Source of the DNA: Isoetes taiwanensis
Taxonomy: Eukaryota > Streptophyta > Lycopodiopsida > Isoetales > Isoetaceae
Assembly: GCA_021234155.1 (NCBI GenBank)
Contig: JAJEKV010000004.1
Span: forward strand, 21,990,141 to 22,054,140
Reading direction: 5' to 3'
Length of the DNA stretch: 64,000 bases
Shown here: positions 41,726 to 53,297 of the stretch, in pieces
Numbering within the stretch: the first letter of the stretch is position 1
Layout: each line of letters opens with the position of its first letter
Made by a program: the position numbers and the translations under genes
The notes under the pieces: generated by a model
Told to the model about the DNA's origin: nothing
What the model saw: the letters and a program-made list of their open reading frames with translations, nothing else
Database searches by the model: none

Positions 41726-42814
41726 ATGAAGAGAGTTGCCCGTCGGAGAAACACTATTGCACCACAATCTCTTCCTGTTGAGTGTGCTACTCCAGCTGAA
41801 CCAGTAGTGGCTACCATTGTTACAACCCTTCCTGCATCCTCTGGACTGACCTGGGCTGATCAGGTGGAAGTATCATCTGCTAATAGTGACTCCATGGATT
41901 TGGAACACCGTCCACCAGTGCATCATGAAGCTGGTTTCTTGGAATGTTCGGGGTGTTGCTTCCTCCCCAACTAAAAGGAGCAGATTTTCCATGGCTCTTG
42001 CTAGAATGAATTCAGATTTCTATTGTCTACAAGAGCAAAAGGTAGCTTCTGTGATCGGTAGGAAATATAACGTCTTGGTGGCTGCAGCAGACTCGGCAAA
42101 AGCCGGGGACCTTACAGCATGGAGACATGATATAGCAACACATTCACCATGCCGATAGATTTGGTCAGCGGATCATTATCAAGTGGTTTGATAAGGGACA
42201 AGAGTGGGGACTAGTGAATGTGTATGCACACAATAGATCTCACCGTGAGAGGTGCACTCGGGTCGCTTTGAGATCCAAACTAGTTCGACCGGGGCCCATG
42301 TTGCATGGTTGCCGGGTGGGTGACTTCAATATGGTGGAGTTGGAAGTTGATCGGGCGGCAGAGGATCGTAAGTCATCCAAGGCTTTGAACGCGGAACAAT
42401 GGCGCTTTGATATATGACCGCGGGCTTGGTAGAGGTGGATGGCGATGGAACCTTCACTTGGTGCAATGGTCGGCTTGGGGCTCGGTAGAGCATATGCACG
42501 CCATGACAGGGCTATTATAATGCATTGGCGCCTACATATTTGCATAATTTTTTCGCCAAAACATGCTTGACAAATTTATTTTCAGATCACAATCCACAAG
42601 ATTTCTCTTGTTCTCGTGGATGGGGCGATAGCAGACTAAGACTTATTTCAAGTTAAACACTTTATACTTGAAGGATGAGGAGTTTAAAGATGGATGCAAG
42701 CAAGCCCCGGTCCTCTCGTGATTTGTGAGAAAGAAAGGAATGGTCTGGGGATTGTTGATGCTCTAGTCAGCCGCGGAAGTCCTTTGCTAAGAATTGGGGT
42801 CACCGAAGTTGTCG
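41726..42814 (+). mobile_element. LINE family B, copy 2, 5' half (ORF1 remnant and endonuclease)
   Basis: Starts with an 83-codon ORF (41726-41974) without a clear domain, then from 41922 an endonuclease: KLVSWNVRGVASSPTKRSRF with Asn of the first active-site block, CLQEQK with the catalytic Glu near 42020, NVYAHN near 42220 and VGDFNMVE near 42315. Frames change after each block. A SDHNP block near 42586 completes the endonuclease. The family A element interrupts it at 42815-42830; the RT half resumes at 49361. Confidence 0.8.
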
Positions 42815-42830
42815 CTAATCGAGGGATTTT
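42815..42830. repeat. target-site duplication, left copy
   Basis: CTAATCGAGGGATTTT, identical to 49361-49376. It directly precedes the T-run that is the poly(A) of the minus-strand LINE. The last Ts merge with that run, so the exact boundary is uncertain by up to 4 bp. Confidence 0.9.
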
Positions 42831-43542
42831 TTTTTTTTTTTTATTGAAGGCTTCTATATATATATATATAAATAAGAGATTTTACAAAAACTCCTTTTTC
42901 AAGGGAGAAGGAACCCTAAAATAGAGAGGTGATCCAAAAATAACCCGATTTTATATCGTGGATCGAACCTTTACTTGTTCATACGTGAAGAAACTGATAA
43001 AAACTTATAAATAGCTTGCTAAAAGAAGTCTCAGATCCTCAAGCAAATAGAGCACTCGGTAGGATTTTGTGTGGAGGTTCTTGGTTTTCCTTTTGCCTTT
43101 CCCTTTGTCTTCATGAAAAGTGCAATAGATGCACATGCATGATTTTGCCTTAGCCATATTGAACCTCGCCTCGCCGGCCTTTGCCCGGCAGATTAACTCT
43201 TCTCGATGTTGTAGTTCTGGTCACAACAAAGATCCACACCGGCATTGTTCCATGTGCTCCAACACTTTGGCTGCCCCAATATTTTTATCCATTCATTGTT
43301 TGTGTTTAGATCCATCTTCTCCACTTAAGCTTGGCATCACTGCTGTAAATAGAGTACCGCAATCATGAAATCACCCATTAATCTTTTGAATCCACTTAAC
43401 ATCAAATTGAAACTGTTTAATTATTCCTTCCGTGGAATAATTTCACAATTAAAAATGAAGGAGTTCCTGCTCTTCCAGATCCTCCGTGAGGAGGACAAAG
43501 ATTCTCCAATCATTGGGGTTCTCTCGCATGAAAAAGTCTTTC

Positions 43543-43851
43543 TCATCGAGATGAATTTAGATCATAGCCCGTAGTTCCCGAGGCAAGCTCTAAGGTCCAC
43601 TCTGCACCAAAGGCACCCTCTAAAAGATGATTTTCATCCTCCTTGCTCCAAGGCATCTTTTCACAGATATCTGAATTGGCCATAGATAACTCAGATCTTT
43701 CGAAGTTAGTAGCCAAAGCTTTATGCCGTAATTGCCACATAAATGATTTGATCTTCGGATTAATGGGACTTTTCACATAAATCTCGATTCCTGATGCATC
43801 TATCCCATTGAATCTCCCATTTTGTATGGATAGTGACTTTTTCTCCTTCAT
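43543..43851 (-). pseudogene. family A ORF2, zf-RVT domain
   Basis: Frame with SPINPKIKSFMWQLRHKALATN followed by SDICEKMPWSKEDENHLLEGA. This is the zf-RVT (reverse transcriptase zinc-binding) C-terminal domain, with the xxIKxFxWxLxxxALxT start and a decayed Cys/His end. It is thought to help in RNA or target binding. Confidence 0.8.
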
Positions 43852-44062
43852 GAGATATTTATAGGTTTTCCGATCAGATAACCCTCTTTGTCCATCATTT
43901 AGCCAGGAATTTTCTTCATTAGTCCAATGGTTATGAATGATGGCAAGAAGAATGTTATCATAAAGGGTTTTGGTTGCAGATCCTTCCTCCTCGCCAAAGT
44001 TGATTTGTCAAAGGAATAATGCCATTAGTATCAAAAAAGATCCCCGATAAAGACGCATTCCC

Positions 44063-44800
44063 TTATTTCTTCCATAGCCCGGCCTGATCAGGAAAGTGGC
44101 AAGCCAGGCAAAGATTGGGGTTATTGAGAAGGACAGCTGGATTCCAAAAAATAGTTTGATCCATGGACAATCCTTCTTTCCATGTGTACATCCCCTTAAT
44201 TTGATCCCAAGCCTTGATCCATTTCTTGATAATACCTGGAGTGGAGTTTGGGACAGTAAATGGGAAGAAGATCGAGTGGGGAAGCTCCATTTTCAGAGAC
44301 CTCCACCCATAAGGATGGCATTTTCCAATATAATGCCTTATCAGGATGGAGATAGGGTGCTTGATGGAGTTATAGCAGGCCCTGTATAGGTATTTGGCAG
44401 CCAAGGCCATCCCTTGCTTCTCAATATTAATAATTCCCAATCCTCCATTACTCTTGGATTTGCAACACTCTTTCATTGAGACCGGGTGCCAGCATCTCCT
44501 GTTTTGCCCACAAGCAATGAATCTACCAATAATTCCCTGCAATTTGTTAGAAATCTTTTTTGGAGCAAGAATAACTGATGATTGATACACATGAGAAGAA
44601 GAAATCATAAAATTAGCAATAATTGCCCTACCATTTTTAGAAAGATATTTTGAGTTCAGAGTATCAACCTTTTTGTAGAACTTTTCAATAATATTTCCCC
44701 ATAGGTCTGAAGCATTACGTCTAATTGCAAATGGGATACCAAGGATTTTTGAGCTAGTGTTGGGGGAGTTATACTTACATCCCATGGTTAAAGCCATCAC
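44063..44800 (-). pseudogene. family A ORF2, thumb/post-RT region
   Basis: 245-codon open frame with ILGIPFAIRRNASDLW, then YLSKNGRAIIANFMISSSHVY and SKSNGGLGIINIEKQGMALA, the conserved post-RT order of plant L1 ORF2 (GR...LxxxxxxSSxxY, GGLGI). It is a long surviving segment of ORF2. Confidence 0.85.
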
Positions 44801-44851
44801 CCTCCCTTTTCTTGATCTCTTGCTTGGATTGCTGATTTGGCAGGGTTAATT

Positions 44852-45680
44852 TTACATCCTGAGGCCACACCAATTTGTAATGGAGTTCTCATCCATTGAT
44901 ATTAAAATAAAGGTATCATTTGCAAAATGCCCATTTAGAATTTGATCTGCCTGGGGATTTTCAGGAAGCCTCAGACCTTTAATAAGGTTAGTATTCTTTG
45001 CTATCTCCAGCCTACAATGGAGGGCTTCCATAATAATCGAAAAGGAATGGGGCTTAGAAGGCAACCTTGTTTTACTCCTCTTTGGATTGTGAAGAATGGA
45101 TCGCACTCACCATTGATGAGAACGCCGATCTTGAGTTGTGCAAAATGGCTTCAAATATTTGAATGCTTTCATTGTTAAAACCAAGAGCCCCCGCAACATC
45201 TAAATAAAAAATTCCAACCATCAGGATCAAATGCCTTGGTGATGTCAAGTTTTAGAAGAGCCACATCTTGGTTAGAATCTTTTGCCCATTGGAGCCCCAA
45301 AATAGTCAAGTATTACATTGTCTAAAATAAACATGTCTTTAAGATAGGCTGATTGAGAACTACTAATAATGATGTCTAAAATGGTCTTAGGTCTTAAGGC
45401 AATAGCTCCTGAAATAATCTTATATATAACATTAGAGAGAGAAATAGGTCTCAGAATCCGAGAAGGTATTAGGAGAATCAATCTTAGGGATAAGAGCAAT
45501 AAAATCGGTATTAATTCTTGCATCCAAAATCTTTGTCTCCCTAAACTCATTGGCTATTTTGGTAATACTGTCTCCAAGCAAGGGCCAAGTCTTCTTAAAG
45601 AATTCTGGCTGAAGGCCATCAGGGCCAGGGGTCTTGCCATTTTCCATATTTTTGACAACTCCGAAAAGCTCATCATTCAC
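44852..45680 (-). pseudogene. family A ORF2, reverse transcriptase
   Basis: In three frames. 45680-45432 reads MENGKTPGPDGLQPEFFKK and FIALIPKIDSP (fingers). 45550-45272 reads RPISLSNVIYKIISGAIALR and SSSQSAYLK. Near 45220 LLKLDITKAFD holds the first catalytic Asp. Near 45070 a VKQGCLLSP box is in another frame. 45106-44852 then reads HFANDTFILIS, so the YADD box is FAND: the first Asp of the pair is Asn. With frameshifts and this change it is inactive. Confidence 0.85.
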
Positions 45681-46232
45681 AAAAGGTTTAGTGAGATATG
45701 AGTTCGATCATCATTGACCTTTTTATTTAGACAAATAAACTCCTCCATAACCATGGGAGTAGAATCCATATTGGAGCCCATAAGCTTTCTTTGAAGTGAT
45801 CAACCGGTTTTGTTTGAGGTCTTTATCTCTAAATTAAATTATCTTCCACCCCCGACCTCATAAATATGATTCCTCTTAATTCCGAACTGCTTTTATTGAA
45901 GAAATATTTGGAGTTGCATCTCTGCCATCCTTCAACTCTCTTATTTTGGCCTTCAATTTCCATCCCTTGCAATTTTGATTTTCGACCTCAATCGCCTTTT
46001 ATCTCAACTTTGTGCTCATCACTTGCTGTAATAATGCTTTGTCTTAAATACTGAAGATGGGCTTTATTTTGATTGTAAATATCCTTGCCCCATTCTTTGA
46101 GCCAACATTTTATTTTTTTGGCCATGTCAATCCACCAGTACATCCAACCTGTGTTCCCAGTGGGCTTAGGATTTCCATTGATGATTTCCCCAAGCTTGAC
46201 CATAAAATCATCATTATCCATCAAGCTTGTGT

Positions 46233-46991
46233 TCATTTTGAAGTAGGCCTTTCTTTTATTGCCATTGTCATCCCCTGAAATGGTGATCTGCTGGGGATAA
46301 TGACCAGAGATAGTATAACCTTCAAGATTTTCAACTCTGTACTGTTCCACAGATTTTCACTAAGGTAATACCTATCATGTAGGCAACAGATAGGATCTAT
46401 TCTATGGTCAGACCAACTAAAGGCTTGGGATTTGGTTCTGGCCAAGGTTAAATTATGAGAAGAGAGAAGGTTGTCCCAAGCACATCTTTCCTGAGGAAGA
46501 AGATTCCTGAAATTTTTATTTTTCATGAATCTATCTGTGACCATGTTGAAATCTCCACAAATAACACATTCCTCCACATCCAGATTACTCAAACTGCTAT
46601 TAATTCTGTTCCACATCAAAGATCTCTCAGAAGGCTCATGGTAAGAATAGACATTAGTAAAGGCAATCTTGCATGAGTCTACTCTACCAACAAGAGTCTG
46701 CCATCTTCCATTAGTGTCATTAACCATATAAATATCTTCCATGTTAATCCTGTGGCTCCATGCTATGGCTATACCTGCAGACGAATTATTAGCAACAATG
46801 GACCAAATATTATAATTAGGAGGAAGAATATTAGAAATAATCCTTTCATGATTGGGATCATGGATCTTGTGTTCCTGGATAAAAAGAATATCAGGGCAAA
46901 GGTTAGATAAACAAACTTTAAGTCTATCCCTTTTGATACCATTATTAATACCTTGGAGATTCCAAGTAATCATTTTGATAGACTTTAACAT
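46233..46991 (-). pseudogene. family A ORF2, endonuclease domain
   Basis: 252-codon open frame starting MLKSIKMITWNLQGINNG. Active-site blocks seen: TWNLQG (Asn), FIQEHK (Glu), CGDFNMV (Asp/Asn). After about residue 210 the frame is lost; the overlapping frame 46350-45988 carries the last block, which reads SGHYP where SDHYP is expected, so the final catalytic Asp appears replaced by Gly. The domain nicks target DNA for target-primed reverse transcription. Confidence 0.85.
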
Positions 46992-47126
46992 TTAAATATT
47001 TTTATTATTTATGACTGATCTGCTGCCAGCTTATATCATCACCATCATTATCACTAGAATGCTCCTCTTTATTACCAAAGATATCTTCTTGAAAAATATC
47101 AGGAGCTGTTTGGGAGATGGAGACAG

Positions 47127-48918
47127 TCATGAATCCCGGATTGATTTTAAAAGAGAGGTCAATATTCTTAAAAGTGAGAATCCAGTTCTTATCAAACTTG
47201 AAGTTACCTTCATACCTTGGTCCTCACTATTATTAATACTCTGATTGCTCGGGCAATTGCTACTCTCCCCTTTTTGAACCATGTTTTGCATACTAGTATT
47301 CTTGGGCCTCCATTCTTGTCTAATAATAAGAGGGGTGGATCTATTCACCTTTTCCTCCAAATTTATTCCTTTGCCCTTATCAGTATTTTTTTTGGGCATT
47401 TTAGAGTACTCAATTTTCAAATTGAATACCGTATAGTCAGAGACTTTCACTATAACCTCCCTTCTCCAGTCTGATCTTATTCTCTTTGAAATACACACTG
47501 AGGGAAAGTTTGTCTGGGGAATGTTTATGCTGATAACTTCTCCCAATTTCTCAGATATGGCGTGCAGGTGAGACTTGGTCCAGAGACTGGGCGGTAAGTT
47601 GGGGTAAGTAACCCAGGTGGAAGTGGATATTAGATCATAACTACCCGGGATAAAGATCGGGCTCCACCTCATGATGAAGAATTCCTTGTTTCCAATATTA
47701 TCCAATCTTTTCCTAAGAATAGATCCTACACTATTCTCGTCAGAGCACAGAATTTGGAATGTTTTGTTGTCTAATTTGAGAATAGAAAGGATCGGGATTC
47801 TTTGAAGCTTAGTGATCCAGAACTTAACCTCCCCAAGGGATGGGGGTTTATTAGGAAAATGGATAAGGATGCCTTTTTTAGAGTACAAATCTGAGGCCGA
47901 GGAGTCCCTGATACCAGAAAGATCTATAATCCCCTCCTTAATCTCTCTTCTGCCCTCATTAGCAAGATAAGACGAATTGAAATCATAATTAACTTGATTA
48001 AGAAGAGCATTTTTATAAGAGGGGATATTCAAACCTTTGGCAGTGTCGCTTTTACCCAAGATTGGAGCTCTGTTACAGATATGGTGGTCCCCCACTTTGG
48101 TACTGGTTTTGTTCAGCATGGATATCTGCACCTCTTCACAATTCTTGCAATCACACTGGCCAACCTCTGTAGGATTAAAGAACCCATTGCTATCCCGGAT
48201 CTTGCATGCCTTGGTATCCTTTTTTAAGCGGATCTGATGAGTTTCATAGTTCTTGGAGACATTATCAAGCACCTGGGCTGCATCATAAGAAAGGTTATTC
48301 TTGAAGATCCTGCGCTGTCTCTCAATTACTTGATCATCCGCGTCTTCCCACCTCCTTATCAGTTTAATTGAGGCTATCGAGTTCCATTTAAGCTTTTCCA
48401 TCTCCACCAGAATCTCCTTAGTTCTATTAAGCATTTCGTTCATGAATTTCTGGAATATATTGTTTTTTAAGCTGCAACAGTCCTCTTCACTATGCCCTTG
48501 CTTAGCCGTGATGAGCTTATAGAGGTTTCTGTCCATTTCTTGCAAGATTTCCAGAGTGTTCCAGGCCCAATCCCTATCATTTGCTCGCCCACCAGTGTAA
48601 TCCTCTTCAAGCTTCTTGATTTTGTCCAAACTGGCACAAATCGATCCCTCCCCCGAGACATCCATGCAGAATGCAGCCGCCTTCTTGCTGATCTTTAATG
48701 ATCTCAAAGGCAACATACAGTTCCTTGAGATTTTTCCAAGCTACATCATTCCTATCCTCCAGCCAGAAGATCATGTTCCATTCCTCATCTCTCTTTGCTT
48801 CTCTGCGCTGATAGCCTTCTTCCCCTTTCCTTGATTTCCAACTCCCGCCATCTTCCCCTTTTCTGATACTTTCCTGAGACAAGAAAGAGAGAACTAATTC
48901 GCCAAAGCAAACCTCCAA
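47127..48918 (-). pseudogene. family A ORF1, L1-type RNA-binding protein, one frameshift
   Basis: The main open part is 529 codons (48716-47127). An upstream 103-codon frame (48918-48607) carries the N-terminus, so one frameshift lies near 48690. Features: charged N-terminus with a Lys/Glu-rich start, QCDCKNCEE around residue 175 of the long frame (Cys cluster, not a standard CCHC knuckle), then an RRM-like DUF4283-type region from about residue 275 to 430 with SPIFIPGSYDLISTSTWVTY and NLPPSLW, which is typical of plant L1 ORF1. It would bind the element RNA. A Lys-rich tail follows. The N-terminal extension before the RNA-binding region is long. Confidence 0.8.
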
Positions 48919-49360
48919 ACTACAATTTCCAAGTCCAGCAAGAATTGGGCGGCCCTAAGATCAAAGAATGTCGACCAGTGCAGAGAGGTTCCGTGCCAAA
49001 TCGTTCGAGAACTGAAATTTGAAAGATGTTTCTTGAGTATCTTCCTGCTGCAAGATATCCTGTGTTGTGAGCCGAAATCCTTAAAGATCCTACCCTATCG
49101 AAGCATAAGATACAGAGATAATGGGTGCCGAAGGCCTGTCTAGAAAATCCTATCCTAGAATTAGATGTGTACGTCTGATTTATTATGCTATCTAGGTAAG
49201 CTACTGTCACATCATGATCTAAGGGAATGCTCGGGAACCCAAGTCCCTGGAGAACAGCCTCTAGAAAGGCCTCATCCATCGGGACCTGGTTTCGCACGCT
49301 TCCCAAGACGATGCCCCTTCCTGCGCCTAACGTTCATTCTTCCCGTACTTTCATATTTTC

Positions 49361-49376
49361 CTAATCGAGGGATTTT
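49361..49376. repeat. target-site duplication, right copy
   Basis: CTAATCGAGGGATTTT, identical to 42815-42830. LINE B resumes directly after it in the pre-RT linker. Confidence 0.92.
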
Positions 49377-49853
49377 GATTGCTCTGTACCAACAATTAGT
49401 GGCTTGCAGGTCTGTTATACCATCAGATGCCCAGCAGGAGAAGCAGATTTTGGCCAGCATTAGACAGATGGAAGCTAAGCAAGTTCATCACGCTCGAGTT
49501 AAAGCGGGCCTGCAATGGTTCAAAGAGGGGGATCGTTGCACATGCTTCTTTTTTAGAGCTGCAAAAATTCGGAGACAAGCTTCTGCGATGGTGTCTCTCC
49601 AAGTTCAAGATGGGCCTCTCATCTCTGATCCTCAACAACTTAAGTTCTTTCTGCATGGCCACTTTTCTTCCTTTTTTGCTTCTCGTCGTCTTCCCTTCCA
49701 ATCAGATTTTCAGGAGGCATTACTGGCAAAGATACATCCTATTATATCTGAGGAATAAAGAGCTACTCTAGAAGCAGAGATTACGATGAATGATTTAGCA
49801 GATGCTTCCTTCCTTCTGAAGAAGGAAAGTGTCCTGGAATTGATGGTATTCCT

Positions 49854-50849
49854 GTGGAGTTCTTTCAGGAGTTATGGGATTGTGTTGGCGATGATGTGTA
49901 CGATGGGTTTCAGGATTTCAAGAGGCAAAGGCGTCTAGACAAAATTCTCAACTCGGGCTGCATTTCTCTTATTCCTAAGCGTAAGGAACCTTCAACAATT
50001 TCGGACTGGTACCCTATCACCTTACTATCTTCTGTGTACAAGATTTTTGCCAAAGCTTATGCACAAAAGCTTCGGGATATTCTTGTTGATTCCATATCCT
50101 CTATACAGTCAGGATTTCTGCCGCGACGATGCATATTAAACAATGTTGCTGCTGCCTATGAAGGTATTTACTGGGCTCGACTTCAGGGCCATGAAATTGT
50201 ATATTTGAAGCTGGACTTTGCAAAAGCATATGGCAGTGTTGACTGGGCCTTCTTAGAGAAATGTCTTTTACGCTTTGGTTTTGGTGCACAATTCACAGCT
50301 GATGTCATGAGGCTTCATTATTCTGCTCGCTCTTCTATTCTCTTCCAAGGGGAACCCTCAGCATTCTTTCAGGTGGGTCGTGGCATCCGTCAGGGCTGCC
50401 CTTTAGCTCCATTGTTATTTACAGTTGTGGCTGAGGTCCTTGCCCAGGTCTTCTCTCTTGCCGCACAGGAGGGAATCTTGCATAGACTTCCTATGAACAA
50501 TGGGTCGCAGGAGATCTGTAATCAATATGCGGATGACACTTTCCTTTTTCTGAGGGCAGATGAGAAAAATTTGCAGAATGCCATTTTCTTGTTGGATTCC
50601 TTTTCCCTAGCATCTGGTATTTTTGTGGGTTGGCAGAAGTGTACAGCACTATGGGCATTGGACTCTCCAGTTCCACCATGTGTAGCTACCTTTCCATGGA
50701 AGATCCTTCCCCATGGTAAAGCAACCAAACTTCTCAGTATCCCTGTAGGTGTTCATATCTCATCAGGAGATGCATGGGAGGCAGTGATTAAGGGCTTGGA
50801 AAAGCACCTTTTTTGGTGGTCCACAGCGAAGCTTTCCATGGCAGGATAA
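49854..50849 (+). pseudogene. family B ORF2, reverse transcriptase core
   Basis: Longest uninterrupted reading frame of plausible coding origin here (331 codons). Motifs in order: GCISLIPKRKEPSTISDWYP, SIQSGFLPRRCILNNV, YLKLDFAKAYGSVDW (catalytic Asp present; the second Asp of FD is Gly), GRGIRQGCPLAPLLF, NQYADDTFLFLRAD (YADD intact), GWQKCTALWALD and EKHLFWWSTAKLSMAG. It stops where copy 1 continues with GRITVAKSV, by a small deletion at 50848. It begins inside the fingers region, so it is part of ORF2 and not a stand-alone protein. Confidence 0.88.
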
Positions 50850-51681
50850 GTCAGTTTTAAGCAGCACCCATGTGTATATGGCTTCATTCATGTTGGCTCC
50901 ACAGTCAAAGATACTTCTCGTCAGGGTTTTCAGGAACTTCATATCCTGGGGGAACAGAGAGGAAAAGTGCATGTTGCCAAAGCATTTTGGCGGCCTTGGA
51001 ATGATCAATTTTCTTTTGCAGAGCAAGGTGATGATTTCTAAGTTCATTTGGAGAATTTTGAATAATGTGGATGAGTCCCCGGGTTCCCGCCTTGTTTATC
51101 AGTCTTTGCAAATGTGCATTTCTTTTGGGTCTCGGTCTCTTAGGCCTCTTTTCCCCTGGGCTCTATTCTATCCACTGACGGCATACCCTAATGTATCTCC
51201 ATTTCTTAGAGGATTGCTAGTTGCATGAGAGACTGTACAATCTCTGTTTCATTTTCACCATCTTGTGCACACTAGCATGACTGCAAGTTGTTGGTGGATT
51301 CCATTGAATGGTGGTCCTCTGGTTGCTTCAGTCCACCCATTGACGTAACGTCGATGGAGAGCAGCAGGTGTGCACATGATATCTGATTGGTATAATAATC
51401 AAAGGCAGTTGCTGACATGGGAGGGGTTTAGAGCTAAGTTAATGAAGGCTTGCTAGACCTGCAAGAATTGTCATCCATGTAAAATAAGGAAGTTCAGCTA
51501 CAGACAGCTTGTCTCTTCTAAAACTCAGTCTTTATAATGCTTTTGGACCTCCAACAGAAGGTTATATGTGACGACGTACATTTATAAACTAAAACAATAA
51601 ATTACAAATTGTAGATCTCAATTGATATTCCAAAGCTTAGAACTATATTTTACCCTACAGATTTGAAAATGTAACAGTCAA

Positions 51682-51711
51682 CTAGTAACGTGTGCCCGGC
51701 GATGCCGGGCA
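51682..51711 (-). mobile_element. Helitron-like 3' terminus
   Basis: On minus: a perfect 8-bp-stem hairpin TGCCCGGC-atc-GCCGGGCA (51711-51693), 7 nt, then CTAG (51685-51682) followed by T. Helitrons end in a short GC-rich hairpin about 10 nt before CTRR and insert between A and T. This fits. The body would extend rightward on plus, and no 5' TC end was identified. Confidence 0.5.
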
Positions 51712-53297
51712 TTAGTCATGGACGTATGGAATTTATGTAATAGAATTCGTAGATGGAAGAAAATATAGATTTCTCATGTCTAACAGAAAGGTGTGTAAAG
51801 ATGTGGAGAGCCTTTTGCATGACTATGCTAAATCGAGATTGAGTCAATCAAGTACATCCATCCCAACATTGATTGCCACATCTTAGCGATCATCTACCCA
51901 TGTAACAACCTCCTAATATTGAAAGCCGACCTTAACATAGTGCTTAATGCCGAATAACTATATCGTCATACTAAATGTTTAGGAGTAAGAAACATTTACT
52001 TGATGTCATGCTTGAAATAATTGGTGCATCTAGGAAGACTAAGATGATTTGGTTTATAGCAAGGAAAGAACAATTTTGCAACATTTGTGAAAGTAGACCT
52101 TGTGCCTACTATGAGTGAACTTACATGGGGAGGGCAATAAGTAGCACACTTGATTACAACTCCTTTTATGTGGCATTACCTTCTCCATCCTATATTCTAA
52201 ATTAATTTCACGTCGATTATATGGCGGTCGATTCAAAATTCACATAGGTGGCCGATCAGATTCAAAATTAAGCCATAAGCGGCAGAGGAGGAATGTCATC
52301 ATGACATTACATGCGGCATTAGAGGCACGAAAAATCAAAGCCCTTCCTTTTAAAAAAGAAGATGTCCATGAATAAAATAACTGGAAAACCAAAGATGAAA
52401 ATAAGAAACTCGTGATGGCAACATGCCCTTTGCCCGATGATTCTCTCTTGAAACTTAAGAGAAGTATTTTCAAGCAGGGCTTATTCTGCTAGCTTTTTTC
52501 CCCCTTTAAGCCGTTGTTTGTGGGTTTCGATACAAACTGCTACTCATAAGAGGATCCCCTGGGCAGATTGTTGCAAACTTGGAGATGATCATTGCAAGCT
52601 TGGAGGTGATCAGTAAGAACAATATATAGCCCTAACTTTGAGAATATGCAAGTATCAGTAAAGGTAATCTAAAATTATCACAATCTCAGATCTTGTTCTA
52701 CGTTGTGATATGCAACTACCCAACGTAGGATTAGAGTCGCATCTCTGATTCTAGTAGCTCTGATCCCCAGAAGCAACCAGTCAATCAATTTTAACGAAAT
52801 GTAAGCATAGGACTTCTCTTCAGAAAATAGAGGAAAATTTTTTTCTCCTAGGTAGTGGGTCCGTAAGAATAGGCTAAGTTGTTAGATGAGGAAAAAGAAT
52901 GAGTCAAATCAACATTCTAGTAAAATTGGAGTGGAAATTATGCAAATTAACATCAGATTTCACCAAAAATGGGTCGAAGAATCATGCCAATCCGAGACCT
53001 TGGTGAAAAATGGCGCAAATTCATAAGTAGCACTTCAAACCATTAGGAAAAATTCGAAATTTTAAGTATAATACAGTATTAAGTATATATTAATAATTAA
53101 GTGTATACTAATAATTAAGAATATGGGAGTAATTAATAAGGGGGGCTAATTATTAGACCTATTAATGGTAGGGGAATATTCCCTAGAGCATCTTCCTTTT
53201 TAAATATCTTCTTGCCACCTCATTTCCCCCCAACCTTGCCTATACACCTTCTCTCTCTTGATCAGCCTTACGTCATCAGTTTTCCTGACCGTAAGAC
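51712..53297. other. non-coding stretch, possible Helitron body
   Basis: No gene recognised. If the terminus at 51682-51711 is real, this is internal sequence of a non-autonomous Helitron; no Rep or helicase motif is seen. Near 53070-53140 the word taataattaag recurs in an AT-rich stretch. A TATA-like tttaaatat lies at 53200, about 95 bp before the histone-like ATG. Confidence 0.35.

Larger units (their letters stand above)
42831..49360 (-). mobile_element. LINE family A, full-length L1-like element nested in LINE B
   Basis: About 6.53 kb on minus, inserted in the family B LINE with a perfect 16-bp target duplication. On minus it has a 5' region (49360-48919), ORF1 (48918-47127), ORF2 (46991-43543) with endonuclease, RT and zf-RVT, a 3' untranslated region with a (TA)n stretch (42855-42870) and a poly(A) (T-run 42827-42842 on plus). 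The duplication and intact ends show one target-primed insertion of a full-length copy. Frameshifts in ORF1 and ORF2 and altered catalytic boxes mean this copy is dead now. Confidence 0.93.
49361..51480 (+). mobile_element. LINE family B, copy 2, 3' half (linker, RT)
   Basis: Continues the element begun at 41726. Linker: GLQWFKEGDRCTCFFFRAA (49507-49563). RT in the 331-codon ORF 49854-50849, then HVYMASFMLAPQ and GGLGMINFLLQSK (50870-51020) and terminal pieces matching copy 1 (HPLT.RRW...AGV near 51340). The zf-RVT domain and poly(A) of copy 1 are not found; the copy ends near 51480, so its 3' end is deleted or decayed. Confidence 0.85.
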
